A stretch of DNA of 64,000 bases from CAVXTF01 sp963701375 (GCA_963701375.1 CAVOZT010000001.1:434001-498000); one strand, 5' to 3'. Positions 26,665 to 35,617 are shown, numbered from the stretch's first letter. A program made the numbers and translations. The notes: generated from the letters alone by a model not told the origin.

Positions 26665-27345
26665 GTGGGCAACGTCGCCGAGCGATCACAGCTGGAACAC
26701 ATGGCGGACCTTTCCGATGTGTCGGCCGAGTTCGAGACCGCCCCCGCGAGCGAGGTGGTGAGCTGGGCCGTCGAGAGGTTCGGCAAATCCCTGACGCTCG
26801 CCTGCTCGTTCGAGGACTGCGTGATCGTCCACCTGGCCACCCTCGTTGCGCCCGATATCGAGGTGGTCTTCTTGGACACCGGGGCACACTTCCCGGAGAC
26901 CCTCGACTACGTGGAGCAGGTGAGGTCCCGTTACAACTTGAATCTCAGGGTCGAAAGGCCGGGCCCGGAAGCCGCCGATTGGCCGTGTGGCTCTGCTCGA
27001 TGCTGCGAGCTGCGGAAGGTCGTTCCACTCGCCCGCGCTCTAAGGGGCAAGGCAGCCTGGATAACGGGCCTGAAGCGAGTGGACGCCTCGACCCGGGTCG
27101 ACGCGCCGATCGTGTCCTGGGACGAGGCGCGAGGCATCGTAAAGGTCAACCCGATAGCCACGTGGACCGAGCTCGACGTTGCGGGGTACATCGCCGACCA
27201 CGACCTACCGACGAACCCGCTCATGTCCCAGGGCTATCTGTCCATAGGCTGCGCGCCCACAACACGCCCGGTGGGACCGGGAGAGGACCGTCGGGCTGGC
27301 CGCTTCATCGGCATGGGGACGACCGAGTGCGGGCTGCACGTTTGA
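26665..27345 (+). CDS. cysH: CysH adenylyl-/phosphoadenylyl-sulfate reductase with an altered cluster motif
   Basis: A 226-residue PAPS/APS reductase fold. It has SFEDCVIVHLA, VFLDTGAHFPET, the RCCELRKV cysteine pair, ITGLKRVDAS and the catalytic C-terminal Cys in TTECGLHV. The adjacent cysteine pair implies the [4Fe-4S] bacterial type, which normally ends with CxPCT. Here that motif reads GCAPTTRPVGPGED, so the fourth cluster cysteine is Thr (codon 27259-27261). Start choice: GTG 26665 has GGAAGGAG eight bases upstream; GTG 26656 and ATG 26701 are alternatives. It leads the assimilatory sulfate operon, giving sulfite to the next enzyme. Confidence 0.88.
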   Translation: MGNVAERSQLEHMADLSDVSAEFETAPASEVVSWAVERFGKSLTLACSFEDCVIVHLATLVAPDIEVVFLDTGAHFPETLDYVEQVRSRYNLNLRVERPGPEAADWPCGSARCCELRKVVPLARALRGKAAWITGLKRVDASTRVDAPIVSWDEARGIVKVNPIATWTELDVAGYIADHDLPTNPLMSQGYLSIGCAPTTRPVGPGEDRRAGRFIGMGTTECGLHV

Positions 27346-27367
27346 GCCGGAAGGCTCGATCCCCGCG

Positions 27368-29057
27368 ATGGAATTCCTGCGCCCGTACCGCAAGACAGGA
27401 GAGCTCAACCAGGTAGAGCGCTGGAAGCTTGACCGCAACCCGCTTGACGTGGCGGACGCGATCATCGAGACGTACGCGTCGGCCGGTCCCGGCGCGATCG
27501 CCGCGGTTCCAGGAGAGCAGGAGCGACTCAAATGGGTGGGCCTCTACCCCCAGCGCCAGGGTGGGGACGCGTTCATGATGCGGGTGAAGGTCCCTGGAGG
27601 CAGATTGACCGCGGCTCAGGCGCGCGAGATCGGCCTAGTTGCCGATGTTCTGGGCGAGGGACCCGACGAAAGCCCGGTGTTCGGCAATCGCTACGCCGAT
27701 CTGACCACTCGCCAAGACATCCAGATCCACTGGGTGAGGATCGGCGACGTCCCGCGCATATGGCAGCGGTTCGAACGAGTCGGGATAACGACGATTCAGG
27801 CATGCGGCGACTCCGCGCGAAACGTCCTGTGCTGCCCGGTCGCGGGTGTCGACGCCGAGGAGGTATTCGACGCCCTGCCGGCGGCCCTTGCGATCTCGGA
27901 GTTCTTCACCGGCAATCGCGAGTACTCCAACCTCCCTCGGAAATTCAAGATGAGCGTGACGGGCTGCCTGGAGGACTGTGCGCAGGCGGAGATAAACGAC
28001 ATCGGTCTTTGGCCTTCTCGCACCACCGACGACGCGGTCGGATTCAACGTTCTCGTCGGCGGAGGTCTGTCGGACGGAGAACGAATGGCGTCGGACATCG
28101 ATGTCTTCGTAGCTCCTGACCAAGCTGTCGAGCTCACAAGGGCGGTTGCCCAGCTCTTCGGTGAGCTCGGCAACCGCGAGAACCGAGGCCTTGCGAGGAT
28201 GAGATATCTCGTGCAGGAGCTCGGTCCAGAGGGCTTCCGCGCCGAGCTGGCGACGCGTACGAGGTTCGAGCTGCGTCCGGCGGGGCAGACGCTGACCCGC
28301 CGGTACAGGGGCGACCACGTAGGTGTCCACGCCCAACGCCAAGATGGCCTGTTCTACGTGGGGTGCTGCGTGCCTGTCGGGCGGATGTCGGGGATCGAAC
28401 TCGTGGAGGCCAGCGCGACTCGCAGAGACGTATGGAGACGGGAACCTGAGCATCGGGACAGATCAAAATTTCGTCCTGACCGGAATTCCCGCAGACCGCG
28501 TCGACGATCTACTTGGTGAAACGCTGCTCCAGAAGTACTCCCCCAACCCCGGACCTTTCGAGCGCGGGGTGGTCTCGTGCACTGGCAGCGAGTTCTGCAG
28601 ATTTGCAGTCGTCGAGACCAAAGAACGCGCGGTCAAGTGGGCGCGTTGGCTGGACTCGCAGCTCGCCGGAGAGTCCGATGGCGGCGTAGCTTCCGAGGAG
28701 TCCGGCATCATCCGTATGCACGTCTCGGGATGCTCTGCTTCGTGCGCCCAACCCCAGATCGCGGACATCGGATTCAGAGGCGAGGTTGGCCACGTGGGGG
28801 ACCAACTGGTCGAGGCGATGGACATCGGAATGGGAGGTTCCCTAGGGCTCGATGCCGGGTTCATCGATTGGATCGAGCACGCTGTTCCCGTTGACGCGGT
28901 GCCGGAGGCGTTGCTTCGGGTGGTGCGCCGATACCAGGCCGAACGCCGTGGGAACGAACGCTTCTACAATTGGGCGCGCCGCACTTCGCCGGACGAGCTT
29001 CGATCGACCCTTGCTGGTCTCGGGGTCGTTCAAGCCTCCATCGGAGCAGCCAAGTGA
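27368..29057 (+). CDS. Siroheme sulfite (nitrite/sulfite-family) reductase, frameshifted
   Basis: The frames 27368-28420 and about 28411-29057 join into one protein of about 562 residues, the usual length of NirA/SirA-type enzymes. The first part holds two ferredoxin-like reductase repeats (ending in SVTGCLEDCAQAE and VLVGGGLSDG). The second part has the siroheme-[4Fe-4S] cysteines: SCTGSEFC and, about 45 residues later, SGCSASCAQPQIADIGF. One surplus base near 28411-28421 separates SGIELVE from LAETYGDGNLSIGT. Placement after cysH implies six-electron reduction of sulfite to sulfide. Its stop overlaps the start of the FrhB-type gene (GTGA), which may supply electrons. Confidence 0.88.
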
Positions 29058-30322
29058 AGGGTTACCGAATCCGCGAGGAGATGAACGGCATCGCGGAGCC
29101 TCCTGGCAAGACGTGGTTCTGGGAGCTCGAGGCAGGCGTCATCGAAGCGGGTCGTTGCATCGAGTGTGGAACGTGTGTCGCGGTATGCCCGTCGAATTCG
29201 ATCGGCGTGAGCGAAGAGGGATTGCCCGAGCTCGTGAAGATGTGCACGGGGTGCTCGCTCTGCTGGGACTTCTGTCCCCGCGGGGGACTTCGCTACGAGG
29301 CGTTGTGGCCCCCCTCTACACCTGATCCCGATGCGTCCGACGCCCCAGTCGTCGTTCGCTCGGACTCGGCCGACACCTACTGGAAGATCACCGGTGGTCC
29401 GCCTGGCGACGGCCTCGGTGCCGTCGTGGAGCGGTACGCAGCGCGCGCAGGTAAGCGGCCTGACGGCGCACAGGATGGCGGGGTGGTCACGGCCATCTTG
29501 CTTGCTGCGCTTGCGAGCGGAGACATTGACGGCGCACTCGTTTCGCGTCCGAGCAGCGACAAGGACGAGCCCTGGAAAGGTGTAGCCACCGTCGCCACCA
29601 CTCCGAGCGAGTTGATGGAGGCGGCAGGCAGCTTCTACAACCAGACGATGGCCCTGGCCGAACTCGACCTGAGCCGCTACAAGCTTCCAGCCAGGCCGCG
29701 GCTTGCGGTCGTAGGGACGCCTTGTGAAATCCAGGGGATCAGGGGGATGCAGGCGCGTCGGTGGCCGGGAGGGACAGGGGCACACAGAGTTGACGCCATA
29801 TCGCTGACGATCGCTCTTCTTTGCACCAAGAGCTTCGATTACGAAGCACTCATGCTTCGCGAGCTCAAGGACAAGAGAGGACTGGACCTCGATCGCGTGA
29901 GCAAGGTCAACGTGATCCATGGACGGATGATTGTCGAGTACCGCGACGGGCAAGTGGCTGTGGACGAGCCGATCAAGGATTTCCACGGAGCGGCTCTCAA
30001 GGGTTGTGACGAGTGCGCGGACTTCCTCGGTAGGAGCGCCGACCTTTCGATCGGCAGCGTCGGCTCGATGGCCGGTTGGTCGAGCGTGCTTGTGCGAACA
30101 GAGGTGGGTCGACTCGCTCTCGACCGTGCCAGATCGAGGTTGGATCTTCGTGATCTCGACAACCCGGAAGCGCTGCTCAAGCTTGACGCGCTCGACAAGC
30201 GCATCGCGGTCCGCAGTCTCCAACGAAAACTCGATCCGGACGCACCTTTGTTCGTCGAATACGAGGAACACCTGAACGCCTACCGTGACACAGATCGCGC
30301 GCCGGTGACGCTGGACCGGTGA
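29054..30322 (+). CDS. FrhB-family F420 hydrogenase/dehydrogenase beta-subunit-like iron-sulfur flavoprotein
   Basis: A 422-residue protein. Two ferredoxin motifs come first, CIECGTCVAVCP near 34 and CTGCSLCWDFCP near 61. Then follow the FrhB N-terminal domain (DGGVVTAILLAALASGDIDGALV, AGSFYNQTM, AVVGTPCEIQGIR) and the FrhB C-terminal domain with GCDECADFLGRSADLSIGSVGS. In FrhB, FpoF and the N-terminal half of archaeal Fsr, this module takes electrons from reduced F420 through FAD and Fe-S clusters. The GTG start overlaps the sulfite reductase stop, so a physical partnership is likely (inference). Plant HCAR relatives use ferredoxin, so the donor could also be ferredoxin. Confidence 0.88.
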   Translation: MKGYRIREEMNGIAEPPGKTWFWELEAGVIEAGRCIECGTCVAVCPSNSIGVSEEGLPELVKMCTGCSLCWDFCPRGGLRYEALWPPSTPDPDASDAPVVVRSDSADTYWKITGGPPGDGLGAVVERYAARAGKRPDGAQDGGVVTAILLAALASGDIDGALVSRPSSDKDEPWKGVATVATTPSELMEAAGSFYNQTMALAELDLSRYKLPARPRLAVVGTPCEIQGIRGMQARRWPGGTGAHRVDAISLTIALLCTKSFDYEALMLRELKDKRGLDLDRVSKVNVIHGRMIVEYRDGQVAVDEPIKDFHGAALKGCDECADFLGRSADLSIGSVGSMAGWSSVLVRTEVGRLALDRARSRLDLRDLDNPEALLKLDALDKRIAVRSLQRKLDPDAPLFVEYEEHLNAYRDTDRAPVTLDR

Positions 30323-30665
30323 CGATGATGCACGAGTCGGTCGCGCACCTCAGTTTGGAACCGTTGAGCGATCTGCGGCTCGAGATGCCCCCGAACCCGT
30401 CGAGATGCGCGAGTGGATGCGCTCGACGATCCTGTCGGGCGGCGATTATCGCAAGGACTTCAGCAACGACATGTGTCTCGGCATGTCGTTATGGGAGCGG
30501 TGGCGCTCTGCGCTCGAGCCCGCTGGATTCAGTCGCGAAGCTTTCGTCAACGTGATCGAGTCCTACGGTAGAGAGATCTGGTTCTGGATCATCGGCGAAC
30601 GCCTGTGGGCGCAATGCATCGAAGGGCTCGCAGGCCGCGTCGCGCGCCGGCTGCCCACCGCTTGA
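30319..30665 (+). CDS. Unknown conserved-looking protein of the sulfite operon, frameshifted
   Basis: A GTG overlapping the FrhB-type stop (GTGA) opens a frame that, with one base added to the C run at 30388-30392, continues to 30665 as about 115 residues. The join then reads LEMPPEPVEMREWM, followed by STILSGGDYRKDFSNDM, LWERWRSALEP and ESYGREIWFWIIGERLW. Without the correction, an ATG at 30405 gives 86 residues. The segment is rich in Trp, Glu and Arg and looks like a folded helical protein. I do not recognise the family. Co-translation suggests it serves the sulfite reductase complex. Confidence 0.6.
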
Positions 30666-30677
30666 ACGCACGACGAG

Positions 30678-31481
30678 GTGGAGGCGGAGCTAGCCGACGA
30701 AGCTGTCGTTCGACTGTCCGGAGTTTCGGTGGTCCGAAAAGGCAGGGCCATCCTTGCGGACGTCGATCTCGTGGTGAGGTCAGGGGAGCGTTGGGTGCTC
30801 CTCGGCCCAAACGGCTCCGGCAAGACCACATTGCTGTCGGTCGTCGGAATGCGGCTTTTGCCCACGAAGGGGACCGTCGAGATTCTCGGAGAGCGCGCGG
30901 GTCGAACGGACGCTCGGATCATGCGCCGACGTGTGGCGTTCGTCAGTCAATCGCTCCTGCGACAGCTCCGCCCTTCGATGACCGCATTCGAAGCGGTGAT
31001 GTCGGGGCGCCACGCCGCGCTCGAGACCTGGTGGAACGATTACACGCCTTTGGATGCCGATCGCGCCCGTGAGCTGCTTGTTGGAGCGGGCCTTGGCGGC
31101 TCTGAAGATCGCGCCTTCGGCCTGCTCTCTGAAGGGGAACGCCAGCAGCTACTGCTTGCCCGTGCTCTCATGTCGGAACCCGAGCTGATCCTTTTGGACG
31201 AGCCCGCCGCCGGACTCGATCTTGCGGCAAGGGAGAGACTGGTGTCGCGGCTGAGAGCCCTCGCAGAAGACCCGCTTACACCGCCGTTTATCCTGGTGAC
31301 TCATCACACCGAGGAGATCCCTCCAGGCATGACGCATGCCGCGCTGATGCGTGAAGCACGGGTCCTGACGTGTGGTCCGGTGACCGACGTGTTCAGTGAC
31401 GACGACATGTCAGCGTGTTTCGGAGTGCGTGTCCACATGGAGCAAGTGGAAAATCGTTGGTTCGCCCGGTCAACTGAGTGA
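30678..31481 (+). CDS. Stand-alone ABC transporter ATP-binding protein
   Basis: A 267-residue ABC ATPase: Walker A GPNGSGKTT near residue 45, Q-loop VAFVSQSLL, signature LLSEGERQQLLLARAL, Walker B LILLDEPAAGLD and switch His in LVTHHTEEIP. It resembles the YlmA/ModF and iron-complex type ATPases. No permease or binding protein gene is adjacent, so the partner is elsewhere or it has a non-transport role. It lies 12 bases after the unknown operon protein on the same strand and is probably co-transcribed with the sulfur genes. Confidence 0.88.
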   Translation: MEAELADEAVVRLSGVSVVRKGRAILADVDLVVRSGERWVLLGPNGSGKTTLLSVVGMRLLPTKGTVEILGERAGRTDARIMRRRVAFVSQSLLRQLRPSMTAFEAVMSGRHAALETWWNDYTPLDADRARELLVGAGLGGSEDRAFGLLSEGERQQLLLARALMSEPELILLDEPAAGLDLAARERLVSRLRALAEDPLTPPFILVTHHTEEIPPGMTHAALMREARVLTCGPVTDVFSDDDMSACFGVRVHMEQVENRWFARSTE

Positions 31482-31924
31482 GCGTCGGTCGGACGGGTCA
31501 GCGGCCACGGAGTCTTCACCCATGCCGCGGATCCGCCGATGCAAGCGTGGGGGCTGCTGATGAGGTTGTGTCCCGTGTGGTCGTGCGGCCGAGAATTGTA
31601 GTCATTTCGCAACATTCACAACGGTGGGTGAGTGCCACGCACCAAGGTTCAGTCGAGTCGCATAAGGGGTAAGGCTTGTGCGCACCGGAATGTCGCCATA
31701 TGCACTGTGCACCGAAGCCGTGCCTCACCAGGGAAGATGTTTGGCACTTGCAGAGGACAGCCGAGTTCGGTAGACCCGTCGTAAACCCTTCGCAGCCGAG
31801 TGTGATCATCGGCTTAAGCGGCGGCAGGGTTCGCGTTGCGGGCCTTGCGACAGACTGCCCCATCCACCAGTTCGACAAGGCCATTTTGTAGGGTTTCTTC
31901 TACCGGAAAGTAGGTCGAAAGGCA
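31482..31924. other. Intergenic stretch without a supported gene
   Basis: Short open frames on both strands here lack family features and good ribosome sites. No strong hairpin-plus-T terminator was found after the ABC ATPase gene. GAAAGG at about 31915-31920 serves the next gene. Confidence 0.4.
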
Positions 31925-32518
31925 TTGACCATCGTGGCGCTCGCAGTTCTCATCGGAATCTGGGGAGTGTTCCTCGGAGTGACGTTGGTGAGAAAACGGG
32001 CGGAATTCAGGGCAGACTCCTCGATCGGCGCGTTTCAACGACAGCTGCAGGTGTTGCGGCGCAATTCGCAAGCGGTCGATCGACTTCAGGGTTTGTCCGT
32101 GAGGTCTCAGCATTCGCTGAGCGATCAGCGACCCGCAAAGTTCGCTCCTTTTCACACACGTCAGTTCGCTCGGTACTCGACGCAATCGGTTGGGCGCGGA
32201 CAGGGCCCGGATCTCGTCGGCGAGGTCGACAGAGGGGTAAGGCAGGATCCGTACTTCCGCCCCGGGGCATGTGAGCGCAGGCGAGACGTGCTGCTCGTGT
32301 TGATCTCTGCTTTTGTCAGCACTGGCCTCATCTCGGTCATACCGGCCGCCCGAATGATGCTCGTCCTGACAGCGATATCGGGCTTTGCATTGTTGCTTTA
32401 CTTGGTAGTGCTCGTGCGGTTGCGCGCTCAGGCATTCGAACGCGAGATGAAGTTGCGGTACATGCCGGCTCCTGCTCCGGCGCCGGTGTTCGTGGACAGA
32501 CGCGTCATCGCGCGCTGA
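31925..32518 (+). CDS. Putative membrane protein
   Basis: A 197-residue protein from a TTG start with GAAAGG just upstream. An N-terminal hydrophobic helix (VALAVLIGIWGVFLGVTLV), a basic and polar middle of about 100 residues, and two closely spaced helices near 125-165 (VLLVLISAFVSTGL and LTAISGFALLLYLVVLV) can be seen, then a Pro/Ala-rich tail. I recognise no family. It is followed 16 bases later by a translin-family gene on the same strand, with which it may be co-transcribed. Confidence 0.6.
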   Translation: MTIVALAVLIGIWGVFLGVTLVRKRAEFRADSSIGAFQRQLQVLRRNSQAVDRLQGLSVRSQHSLSDQRPAKFAPFHTRQFARYSTQSVGRGQGPDLVGEVDRGVRQDPYFRPGACERRRDVLLVLISAFVSTGLISVIPAARMMLVLTAISGFALLLYLVVLVRLRAQAFEREMKLRYMPAPAPAPVFVDRRVIAR

Positions 32519-32534
32519 GTTCACTCCTCGTAAC

Positions 32535-33206
32535 GTGGTGGGGCGATCGCGTAGCTCGGAGCTACTGTCGATCGGAAACAAGGTTCTGGCGCAGCTCGAG
32601 GAGACTCATCTCGCACGTGAAGAGGCGTTGGCCCGCTGCCGTGAGACGATCCGGGCTTGCGGCTTGGCAATCCGTGCGCTTCACCGTCGCCGTTCAGAGG
32701 AAGTTGCAGATCGCCTTTCAGTAGCTGAGCGCGGAATACGCCAGGCGCAGGCAGCGTTGGCTCCGTTTCCACAGTTGGCGGCAATGGGCTTCCTGCACGA
32801 CGCGGAGAAAGAGTATGCGGAGGCGAAGCTCACGCAAGCACTCATCGATCGCGACAATCTTCCGTCGCACGAGGAACTTCAGGTTGGACTTCCGGCGTGG
32901 TTGAACGGATTTGCTGAGGCCGCATCCGAGCTCCGCCGCGACCTGCTGGATTGTCTGCGTTCGGGCGACGTCGATAGGGGAGAGGAACTCCTCGAGACAA
33001 TGGAAGAGGTGTTCGACATGCTTGTGACTGTCGAATATCCCGACGCCATCACAGGAGGACTTCGTCGGGCAGCAGATGTACTCCGGGCAGTAGTCGAACG
33101 ATCGCGAGCGGACGTGACCACAACGGTCCTTCAGACGAACCTGCAGCGTGCAATCGAGTCCCAGGGAGCGTCGGCACGCTCAGAACCGCCATCATCGGGC
33201 AGCTGA
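32535..33206 (+). CDS. Translin-family (COG2178-like) protein
   Basis: A 223-residue all-helical protein. Its pattern matches prokaryotic translin relatives: REEALARCRETIRAC and IRALHRR at the start, FLHDAEKEYAEAKL in the middle and LEIMEE-like LLETMEEVFDMLVTVEYPDAITGGLRRAADVLRAVVERSRAD at the C-terminal side. Eukaryotic translin binds nucleic acid and forms an RNase with TRAX; prokaryotic members are poorly studied and the RNA role here is only by family. It ends 35 bases before the tRNA gene. Confidence 0.75.
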   Translation: MVGRSRSSELLSIGNKVLAQLEETHLAREEALARCRETIRACGLAIRALHRRRSEEVADRLSVAERGIRQAQAALAPFPQLAAMGFLHDAEKEYAEAKLTQALIDRDNLPSHEELQVGLPAWLNGFAEAASELRRDLLDCLRSGDVDRGEELLETMEEVFDMLVTVEYPDAITGGLRRAADVLRAVVERSRADVTTTVLQTNLQRAIESQGASARSEPPSSGS

Positions 33207-33241
33207 TTGGGCTTCTGCGGGCTGTATCCTTGGTGCTGCAA

Positions 33242-33314
33242 GGGGGTGTAGCTCAGTCGGTAGAGCGCTACGTTCGCAACGTAGAAGTCGGCGGTTCGAG
33301 TCCGCTCACCTCCA
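33242..33314 (+). tRNA. tRNA-Ala (anticodon CGC)
   Basis: A complete 73-nt cloverleaf. The acceptor stem GGGGGTG pairs with CACCTCC (one G-T pair), the D arm reads GCTCAGTCGGTAGAGC, the anticodon stem CTACG/CGTAG encloses loop TTCGCAA with anticodon CGC, and the T arm is GGCGG-TTCGAGT-CCGCT. The discriminator base is A and CCA is not encoded. Its 3' half is the target of the integrated elements that follow. Confidence 0.95.
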
Positions 33315-33365
33315 CGCCGTTGTGCAAAACGCAACGTTCTGGCTGGTCAGAGCGGTTCGCGCTTG
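33270..33365 (+). repeat. Island attachment repeat, copy A (tRNA 3' half plus flank)
   Basis: From the anticodon loop of tRNA-Ala through about 50 bases of downstream flank, this 96-base stretch recurs at 54002-54097 with scattered differences. The shared flank (GTTGTG-AAA-CGCAACGTTCT-GCTGGT, GGAGCGGTTCGCGC) extends beyond the tRNA, so the two sites bound a segment of about 20.7 kb. Confidence 0.75.
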
Positions 33366-33448
33366 ATCGCTGACTTGTCGAGACCCAAAGACCGCTCCGG
33401 ATCTGACCCCGACTAACACGCTCTTTGCTGCCGATGTGCATTGGTCGC

Positions 33449-34771
33449 TCAACTCTTGAGGGCAAAGAGATCCCAGATTCCTGGCACTCCTTTGAGTACG
33501 TGCTCACCCCGGTCTTCGAATTCGATGCCTGAACCCGATACAAGGTCAACGACAATCCTGGATACAAGAACTTCACCCGGATCGGCCAGTGCCGACACCC
33601 TGGCGCCAATGTGTACCGCTATGCCTCCGATTTTGTCGCCGATGACTTCGACTTCGCCGGTGTGCAGTCCCGCTCGCGTTTCAATACCCAGGGAGTGGAC
33701 GCTTTTGCAGATCTCGTGGGCACAGCGTATGGCGCGAGCAGGCCCGTCGAAGCTTGCTAAGAAGCCGTCGCCTGCCGTATCGATTTCTTTCCCTCGGAAT
33801 CGATCGAGTTGGTTGCGAACGACGCTGTGATGCTCGACCAGCAGATCACGCCACCGGCGATCGCCCAGCTCGACCGCTAGCTTCGTCGAGCCGACGATGT
33901 CGGTAAACAGGACAGTCGCCAGCATCCGATCGTGTTCAGGCGTTGGGCGGACGCCCGTCAAAAACTCCTCGATTTCATCTACGATCGCGTCTGGATCCCC
34001 GAGGATGGGAAAATGGTCCTCGCCTTCCAACTGGACGAACTTCGCGCCGGGGATCATCTCAGCGATGGCTCGCCCTTGGGCAACATCTACGATTCGATCA
34101 CCCGTGCGGTGCAGTACAAGGGTAGGTGCCTGGATGTGGACCAGCACCGCCCGCACATCAACCTGGCCCAAGATCTCGGCGAGCTCGCGCCAGTTGCCAG
34201 GTGACGCTCCGAGGCGCTCGAAACGGGCCCACCATCTCTTGAATGCTGCGTCGTAGCTCGGGCCTTGGAGATCGAGATTCTCCGCTGTTCCCATTTCGCT
34301 CGTAAACCGATCGAAGAACTGTTGCTGCTCCGCCTCGGTGCGGCCGTACGGCCAATCGTCGGCTCGCACGGACTTGGCGAATGGCGCATACAAGATGAGT
34401 GCCCTTACTCGCTCCGGGTAGGTGGCCGCAAACAACATCGTCATGGCGGCGCCCCGCGCGCCTCCAAAGACCGCGGCCTCGTCGGAGCCGGCGGCGTCCA
34501 TAACCGCTCGGACATCGTCCATCTGGAGTTCAAGCACCGGCGGACCACTACCGCGGTCGGACAATCCGACACCGCGCATGTCAAATAGGATGAGCCGGGA
34601 GAACGAACTGAGTCGGTCAAGATATCGAGCCCAAGTCGGCCACTCCCACATGACGTCCAAGTTGGACCAGATGCCCGGTGTGTAGACCAGATCTACAGGG
34701 CCATTCCCAACGATCTGATAGGCAATATGCACATTGCCGTTCTTGGCGTAGCGGGGCTCGGATCGATCCAT
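33449..34771 (-). CDS. Alpha/beta-hydrolase-like domain fused to class III nucleotidyl cyclase
   Basis: A 440-residue fusion. Residues about 15-265 form an alpha/beta-hydrolase fold (MRGVGLSDRG, PTLVLHRTGDRIV and EGEDHFPILGD), but the nucleophile elbow reads FGGARGAAM, with Ala where Ser should be, so this half is probably a non-catalytic sensor. Residues about 280-440 are a class III cyclase catalytic domain: LFTDIVGSTKLAVELGD with the first metal Asp, IDTAGDGFLASFDGP with the second, and GLHTGEVEVIGDKIGGIAVHIGARV. It probably makes cAMP or cGMP in response to a ligand of the hydrolase-like part. The frame is complete and uninterrupted. Confidence 0.88.
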   Translation of the reverse strand: MDRSEPRYAKNGNVHIAYQIVGNGPVDLVYTPGIWSNLDVMWEWPTWARYLDRLSSFSRLILFDMRGVGLSDRGSGPPVLELQMDDVRAVMDAAGSDEAAVFGGARGAAMTMLFAATYPERVRALILYAPFAKSVRADDWPYGRTEAEQQQFFDRFTSEMGTAENLDLQGPSYDAAFKRWWARFERLGASPGNWRELAEILGQVDVRAVLVHIQAPTLVLHRTGDRIVDVAQGRAIAEMIPGAKFVQLEGEDHFPILGDPDAIVDEIEEFLTGVRPTPEHDRMLATVLFTDIVGSTKLAVELGDRRWRDLLVEHHSVVRNQLDRFRGKEIDTAGDGFLASFDGPARAIRCAHEICKSVHSLGIETRAGLHTGEVEVIGDKIGGIAVHIGARVSALADPGEVLVSRIVVDLVSGSGIEFEDRGEHVLKGVPGIWDLFALKS

Positions 34772-34934
34772 GCTCGAAGAGTACGAGTGGGGGTCCGTTC
34801 GCGCTCAGCGACACGGGCACGTATCCTGAACTCAGGCCTCCTTGTGATCACCGAGCCACTTAGCGTAGTGATCTGAATCACACGAACAAGGCGGCGAGAT
34901 CCAGAAGCTCCTGCGTACCGGGGGTGGGGCGGCG

Positions 34935-34961
34935 GTTCGCGAACTGTCCGCTTAGGTCCAC
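34935..34961 (+). repeat. 27-bp direct repeat, copy B (degenerate attachment-like site)
   Basis: This 27-base stretch, starting GTTCGCGAACTGTCCGC and ending GGTCCAC, occurs again without change at 55474-55500. Its end resembles the tRNA-Ala 3' end (CACCTCCAC). It lies just past the C-terminal end of an integrase remnant, as attachment sites do. Confidence 0.6.
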
Positions 34962-34993
34962 CCGCAAAAGCCCAGTTCAGAGGCCCTTTTCCC

Positions 34994-35460
34994 TCATGTT
35001 GCAGTCTCGGCGTTATCGGCCATGTCCGCGAAATGTCCGCGAGCCAATGAGTACATAGAGTCGAGCCTGTCTGCCGCAGCCTTGTCTACGACCACGTTGA
35101 GGGTGTCGTAGACGTCGGCCGTTGTGCGGATGCTCGCGTGGCCGAGTCGCTTCTGAATCGTCTGCAGGTCCTCGCCATTTTCACGCATGTGGTCACCCGC
35201 TGAATGACGCAGACGATGGGGAGTAAGTCCCAACGGCAACCCGGCTGCCTTTAAAGCGGGCTTATAGACGCGCTCTCTGAAGTTGCTCGGCCTCATCGGG
35301 CCCCCATCTGGCGACTGCAAGACGAACGCCTCAGGGTTGGTCCTGCCGGTGCTCCTCAGGTGTTCCGCGAGCTTGTCGCTTGTCGCGATGGAAAATGGCG
35401 TACTTCACGCGGTGGCGCGTGGTTTGGGGAACGGGAACGGCTCGCCGCTCAGCTAAGTCG
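34994..35460 (-). pseudogene. Tyrosine integrase C-terminal remnant
   Basis: The frame 35320-34994, extendable upstream in frame to about 35390 (DKLAEHLRSTG, EAFVLQSPDGG), encodes the catalytic end of a phage-type tyrosine integrase: LTPHRLRHSAGDH (HxxR box), RLGHASIRTTADVYDTL (His and the nucleophile Tyr). The box I arginine and the N-terminal domains are missing, and a VPVPQ-type strand appears in another frame around 35430, so the gene is truncated and shifted. Position next to the attachment-like repeat indicates the integrase of the first island. Confidence 0.75.
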
Positions 35461-35617
35461 CCGCCGGCCGTCCTTCTGCTGTCCGAAGGGATAGGCCCAC
35501 GGCGTCGAGGGTCGGACGCACTAGGCCTGAACCTGTCCCCGAACGCGACATAGGCGAACGTGAAGGGATTCTCGGCGAGACCTACTCTCTTTCCATCCAC
35601 GAGAGAAGGAGACGAGC

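Noticed and set aside
14050..28425. Programmed ribosomal frameshifting in the aldehyde dehydrogenase, PutA-like and sulfite reductase genes
   Set aside because: The three sites share no slippery motif or downstream structure that I can see; indel error or mutation is simpler.
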